From NCBI RefSeq assembly GCF_031085175.1, contig NZ_JAVHUY010000073.1, forward strand, positions 1 to 36,567: DNA of 36,567 bases, written 5' to 3'. Position 1 is the stretch's first letter. Every line of letters begins with the position of its first letter. A program made the position numbers and the translations under genes. Under the pieces are notes generated by a model that was given only the letters and a program-made list of their open reading frames with translations, did not search any database and was not told the DNA's origin. This DNA is from Phytohabitans maris (GTDB lineage Bacteria; Actinomycetota; Actinomycetes; Mycobacteriales; Micromonosporaceae). Shown here in pieces: positions 33,837 through 36,567 of this stretch.

Positions 33837-35117
33837 CTAGTTGTGCGGCCAGTGGATGGTGAGGACGCCGTGTGTTTTGTCCAGGGTTGGGGTGCCGGCG
33901 GGGATTTGGGTGTGGTTGCTGTCGGTGGGCCAGTAGCTGAGGGTGGGTGTGGTGTGTCGGCCGTGGTGGTCCCATGCTTGGACCTGTTCGATCATCGCTT
34001 GGGCGGCGAGGTAGCTGTCGGTGCCGTAGGCGCGGGCGCCAAGCTCGAGTCCGGCTCCGTCGGACGTGGTGTGGACCACGAGGTGGGTGAACGCTGATCC
34101 GCATACGGCGGCGTGGGGGTACCAGGTGCCGTGTTCGGCGGCCAGTTCGGTTCCGGTGTCGGCGGATAGCTGGCAGTAGCCGGGCAGGTGCCAGGCGAAC
34201 CATAGTTGTAGGTCGGCGAGCAGGTTCGGGTCTGGCACCGTTACGCCGGCCCAGAGCTGGGAGCGGGCTGTGGCGAGGACGCCATCGAGCAGGCCGATGT
34301 CGCCTGGTGGGGCGCAGTCAAACCGGAGAGTGATGTTGTTGCCGTTCGGGTCGGGCAGGAAGAGCAGCTGTTCGATGTGCTGTCCGGCGCCTCGCATCGG
34401 CAGGAGGTGGCTGGCTGGTTCGGTGGTGGTGCTGGTGAGGTGGTCGCCGGTTCGGCGGAATCCGATGGTGCGGGTGAGGCCGTTCATGACCAGTGGGAGC
34501 ACGAGCACACCGTCTGGTGTGAGTTGGTTCAGCCAGGTGGGGGCGATGTCTGGTGTGCTGGCGGTGACGATGGTCGCGTCGAACGGCCCCTGGCCGGGCA
34601 CACCGTGCCATGCGTCGGCCTGTTGGACGGTGACCCGGTCGGTGTAGCCGGTCACCCGTAGCAGGGCTTCGGCTAGTTCGGTGACCTCGGGGTCGATGTC
34701 CACGCTGACCACCCGGCCGTGGGGGCCGATGATTTCGGCGATGAGTGCCGCGTTCAGGCCGCCCGAGCCGATTTCCAGGACGGTCATGCCGGGCTGTAGT
34801 TGGGCCTGTTCCAGCATCCGTGCCTGGGTGCGGGCCGCGGACACGGACGAGATCGGCACGCCGCGTTGGTCGTGTTTGGTTTCCACGGTGTGGTCCGCCG
34901 CGTAGGCGGTCTCCAGCGGCACCTCGACGGGGAGAAGGTCCTCGCGGGCCACCACCCGGAACGCCGCCTCGACGGCCGGGCTGGTAATCGTCCCGTCGGC
35001 GCGCAGCCGGTCTGCGAGGGCAGCGCGCAGCTGCTTCGCGCGGTCGGTATCCGAGGCGCTGGCGGAAGTGGTGGGTCGGCTGGTGGTCGATTCGTTCGGC
35101 AAGACTGTTACCGCCAA
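33837..35117 (-). CDS. FxLD-system methyltransferase, PIMT-like
   Basis: A 426-residue SAM-dependent methyltransferase of the protein-L-isoaspartate O-methyltransferase superfamily, like those annotated 'methyltransferase, FxLD system'. The N-terminal half has the PIMT pattern: AFRVVAREDLLPVEVPLETA, SSVSAARTQARMLEQAQLQP, SAM motif I VLEIGSGGLNAALIAEI, GRVVSVDIDPEVTELA, and FDATIVTASTPDIAPTWLNQL. The C-terminal 180 residues (FAWHLPGYCQLS, GSAFTHLVVHTTSDGAGLEL) are specific to this subgroup. Relatives act on ribosomal peptides such as FxLD lanthipeptides, but no dehydratase, cyclase or ATP-grasp gene is visible in the window. The start is a TTG at 35117 or 35102; neither has a good ribosome binding site and no ATG or GTG fits. 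It follows a 75-residue gene and a hairpin on the same strand. Confidence 0.8.
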   Translation of the reverse strand: MAVTVLPNESTTSRPTTSASASDTDRAKQLRAALADRLRADGTITSPAVEAAFRVVAREDLLPVEVPLETAYAADHTVETKHDQRGVPISSVSAARTQARMLEQAQLQPGMTVLEIGSGGLNAALIAEIIGPHGRVVSVDIDPEVTELAEALLRVTGYTDRVTVQQADAWHGVPGQGPFDATIVTASTPDIAPTWLNQLTPDGVLVLPLVMNGLTRTIGFRRTGDHLTSTTTEPASHLLPMRGAGQHIEQLLFLPDPNGNNITLRFDCAPPGDIGLLDGVLATARSQLWAGVTVPDPNLLADLQLWFAWHLPGYCQLSADTGTELAAEHGTWYPHAAVCGSAFTHLVVHTTSDGAGLELGARAYGTDSYLAAQAMIEQVQAWDHHGRHTTPTLSYWPTDSNHTQIPAGTPTLDKTHGVLTIHWPHN

Positions 35118-35157
35118 TCGTGACTTGTCGGAGCGTGATTCAGGTCAAGGTGGGGGT

Positions 35158-35206
35158 GCCTGCCGCCCGCCCGCAGGGCTGACAGGTCGCTGGGTGGGCG
35201 GCAGGC
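35158..35206 (-). terminator. Strong hairpin between the 75-residue gene and the methyltransferase
   Basis: Arms 35158-35172 and 35192-35206 pair at 14 of 15 positions (core GCCTGCCGCCC with GGGCGGCAGGC) with a 19-base loop. The hairpin begins eight bases after the stop of the small gene and has no T run. It can act as a terminator, an attenuator or an mRNA end stabiliser, letting the small gene be made in excess over the methyltransferase. Confidence 0.6.
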
Positions 35207-35213
35207 TGGGTGG

Positions 35214-35441
35214 TTATCGGTTGTGGCTGTCCGTGTCGCGGCTGGCGCTGTGGTGGGTTCCGGTGGCGTGGGTGAGGCCGGCCAGGAAGGCGCGGTAGTC
35301 GCCGAACAGTAGTTCGGCGAGGTCTTCGCACTGGCTGGGGTCGATGGTGATGGCGTGTTTGTCGGCGTAGGCGGCGATCCGCTGCGCCCCGACCGTGATA
35401 GCGGTGCGGGACGCCTCAGGGTCGAACGGAATGATCTGCAT
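35214..35441 (-). CDS. 75-residue hypothetical protein, candidate modified-peptide precursor
   Basis: I do not recognise this protein. It reads MQIIPFDPEASRTAITVGAQ, RIAAYADKHAITIDPSQCED, LAELLFGDYRAFLAGL, then THATGTHHSASRDTDSHNR. The first 55 residues look like a compact helical domain; the last 20 are polar, rich in Thr, Ser, His and Asp. The ATG at 35441 is chosen because GGAG lies six bases before it; a TTG at 35453 is possible. The small size, the hairpin at once after the stop and the PIMT-like methyltransferase downstream resemble RiPP precursor settings, but there is no FxLD motif and no other maturation enzyme in view. It could equally be a small partner of the XRE regulator upstream, in the place where DUF397 genes often sit. 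Confidence 0.6.
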   Translation of the reverse strand: MQIIPFDPEASRTAITVGAQRIAAYADKHAITIDPSQCEDLAELLFGDYRAFLAGLTHATGTHHSASRDTDSHNR

Positions 35442-35447
35442 CAAGGG

Positions 35448-35451
35448 CTCC
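35448..35451 (-). promoter_or_regulatory. Ribosome binding site of the 75-residue gene
   Basis: GGAG on the minus strand, six bases before the ATG at 35441, decides for this start over the in-frame TTG at 35453. Confidence 0.55.
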
Positions 35452-35498
35452 AATTTCTCGGGTGTTTGTTCACACGGTGGGGCTGCTGGCGTGCGGGT

Positions 35499-36389
35499 TT
35501 ATGTTTCTTCGGCGGTGGTGGCGATCAGGGCGGCTGACTCGGCTGGGCTTAGCGAGACTTCGCGGAGTTTGTCGAACGCGTTTTTGTAGCGTTGGGCGGC
35601 GTCGGCTTCGATCATCAGATGGCCGTCGAGGTGGTGGACCAGGGCGACGGGTGGGTAGGGGCGTTGCATGGTGCAGAGGGTGAACGCGCCGTGCAGGCCG
35701 GGGTGCCAGCCGATCCGGGTGGGCAGTATCCGTACGTTGATGTGGGGTCGTTCGAGTAGCCGGGCCAAATGTTGCAGCTGGGCTTGTAGGACCAGTCGGC
35801 CACCGACGGGGCGGTGTAGGACGGGTTCTTCGAGCAGGATTTCCAGTCGGGTCTCCGGTTTGCGGTCTACTTCCAGGGCCTGTTGCCGTTCGACCAGTTG
35901 GCGGACGAGTTTGTCGACCAGTGGCTGCTGTGGCACGGTGTGGGCGATGATCGCGGTGGCGTAGTCGCGGGCCTGGACCACTTGGGGGATGGTGAGGTTG
36001 GCGTAGATGCACAGTTCTTCGGCCCGCTGCTGCACCCACCAGTCATCAACCACCGTCCCACCACCACCCCCGCCGGCGTCGCGGGCGTTGTCGGGCTGGG
36101 TGGCGGCTGGTACCCATTGGTTGATCCGCCACGCCTGGTGTGCCATGTCCACGAGCGCGGTCCGCGTGGCGTCGTCGTAGACGCCGTAGACGTCCAGTAG
36201 GGCGATGACGTGGTCGCGGCGAAACGGCCACTCGGCCCGCTCGTAGCGGGCGAGGGTGGAGAACTCCACTCCCAGGTAGGCGGCGATGTACTTCAAGGTC
36301 AGCCCGCGCTCTTCGCGCAGCTGCCGCATCCGGCTGCCCAGATACTGGGCCCGAACCGTTTGCAGGAACTGTTTGCGATCGGTCGGCAT
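35499..36389 (-). CDS. XRE-family regulator with DUF5753 domain
   Basis: A 296-residue regulator of the type very abundant in actinomycetes. The N-terminal helix-turn-helix is at about residues 17-62: YLGSRMRQLREERGLTLKYI then AAYLGVEFSTLARYERAEWP. The rest is the DUF5753 ligand-type domain: VDDWWVQQRAEELCIYANLT, QVVQARDYATAIIAH, RPVGGRLVLQAQLQHLARLL, INVRILPTRIGWHPGLHGAF and the final RYKNAFDKLREVSLSPAESA. Related proteins include the BldD-independent developmental and antibiotic regulators of streptomycetes, but the target here is unknown. The 75-residue gene follows after 57 bases on the same strand and may be in one transcript. The ATG at 36389 precedes the domain directly. Confidence 0.9.
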   Translation of the reverse strand: MPTDRKQFLQTVRAQYLGSRMRQLREERGLTLKYIAAYLGVEFSTLARYERAEWPFRRDHVIALLDVYGVYDDATRTALVDMAHQAWRINQWVPAATQPDNARDAGGGGGGTVVDDWWVQQRAEELCIYANLTIPQVVQARDYATAIIAHTVPQQPLVDKLVRQLVERQQALEVDRKPETRLEILLEEPVLHRPVGGRLVLQAQLQHLARLLERPHINVRILPTRIGWHPGLHGAFTLCTMQRPYPPVALVHHLDGHLMIEADAAQRYKNAFDKLREVSLSPAESAALIATTAEET

Positions 36390-36441
36390 CCTGCGACCCC
36401 TTCCCTTTTCTGCTCATCGAAACGCTCATATATCCGTGACT

Positions 36442-36567
36442 TCAGATATCCGCGGCCAGGTCGGTGATCAGCTGGGCCGAGTCGGCGGCCGGTAACGCCG
36501 CCTCCTGTAGCCGGTTGAATGCGTCGGCATACCAGTGGCCGGCTTGGCCCTCGTGCACGGCCACACC
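36442..36567 (-). CDS. C-terminal end of a second DUF5753-like protein, cut by the window edge
   Basis: On the minus strand the frame reads GVAVHEGQAGHWYADAFNRL then QEAALPAADSAQLITDLAAD and Ile before TGA (36444-36442). This matches the closing segment of DUF5753 proteins, compare YKNAFDKLREVSLSPAESAA in the neighbour. The 41 residues are too few for more, and the helix-turn-helix lies outside. The gap to the next gene is 52 bases, so the two regulators may form a tandem on one transcript. Confidence 0.7.
   Translation of the reverse strand, partial: GVAVHEGQAGHWYADAFNRLQEAALPAADSAQLITDLAADI

Noticed and set aside
1-36567. tRNA, rRNA, insertion-sequence transposase or integrase genes.
   Set aside because: None seen on reading either strand; island borders are therefore not explained by a visible mobile element.

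Overview
The window reads as chromosome of a high-GC filamentous actinomycete, most likely Micromonosporaceae. The reasons are GC-rich third codon positions, several GTG or TTG starts, two XRE/DUF5753 regulators side by side, an F420-type Ddn-like oxidoreductase and a MhuD-type haem-degrading monooxygenase. The family assignment is inference; no marker gene fixes it.

Left part (1-8407): ordinary metabolic and regulatory genes. The end of cysD and all of cysN (sulfate activation) are followed by a non-coding stretch with a 48-bp direct repeat. Then come a divergent SDR/TetR pair with a palindrome in their shared promoter, a membrane-anchored NACHT-type STAND NTPase, a Ddn-like protein, a scar where a broken XRE regulator and a broken SDR meet head to head, a mhuD homologue and a YciO/Sua5-family gene.

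Middle part (8408-16762): accessory DNA. It holds a 588-residue protein with a C-terminal PH-like domain on the minus strand. Next is about 0.9 kb of decayed sequence containing a frameshifted gene remnant and, inside it, a lone 36-nt sequence resembling the CRISPR repeat of this window (29 of 36 positions). A tight three-gene plus-strand cassette follows: PD-(D/E)XK/DUF559-like nuclease, a protein with possible winged helices, and a 1098-residue double ATPase with an N-terminal AAA module and a C-terminal HerA/FtsK-like module. It ends 62 nt before the cas operon on the same strand and is a good candidate for a little-described defence module.

CRISPR part (16825-33687): a complete, compact type I-G (formerly I-U) operon, csb1(cas7)-csb2(cas5/6)-cas3(HD at C terminus)-small cas8-like-cas4/cas1 fusion-cas2, every junction a 1- or 4-nt overlap. 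It runs into a leader and a very large array of 113 repeats of 36 nt (112 spacers of 32-42 nt, about 8.2 kb). The last repeat is degenerate, so the leader side is next to cas2. Spacers 44 and 111 encode the same 12 residues and differ only at synonymous positions, which points to two independent acquisitions of the same protospacer from related phages.

Right part (33688-36567): minus-strand genes for an FxLD-type/PIMT-like methyltransferase, a 75-residue protein followed at once by a strong hairpin, an XRE/DUF5753 regulator, and the tail of a second DUF5753-like protein that runs off the window.
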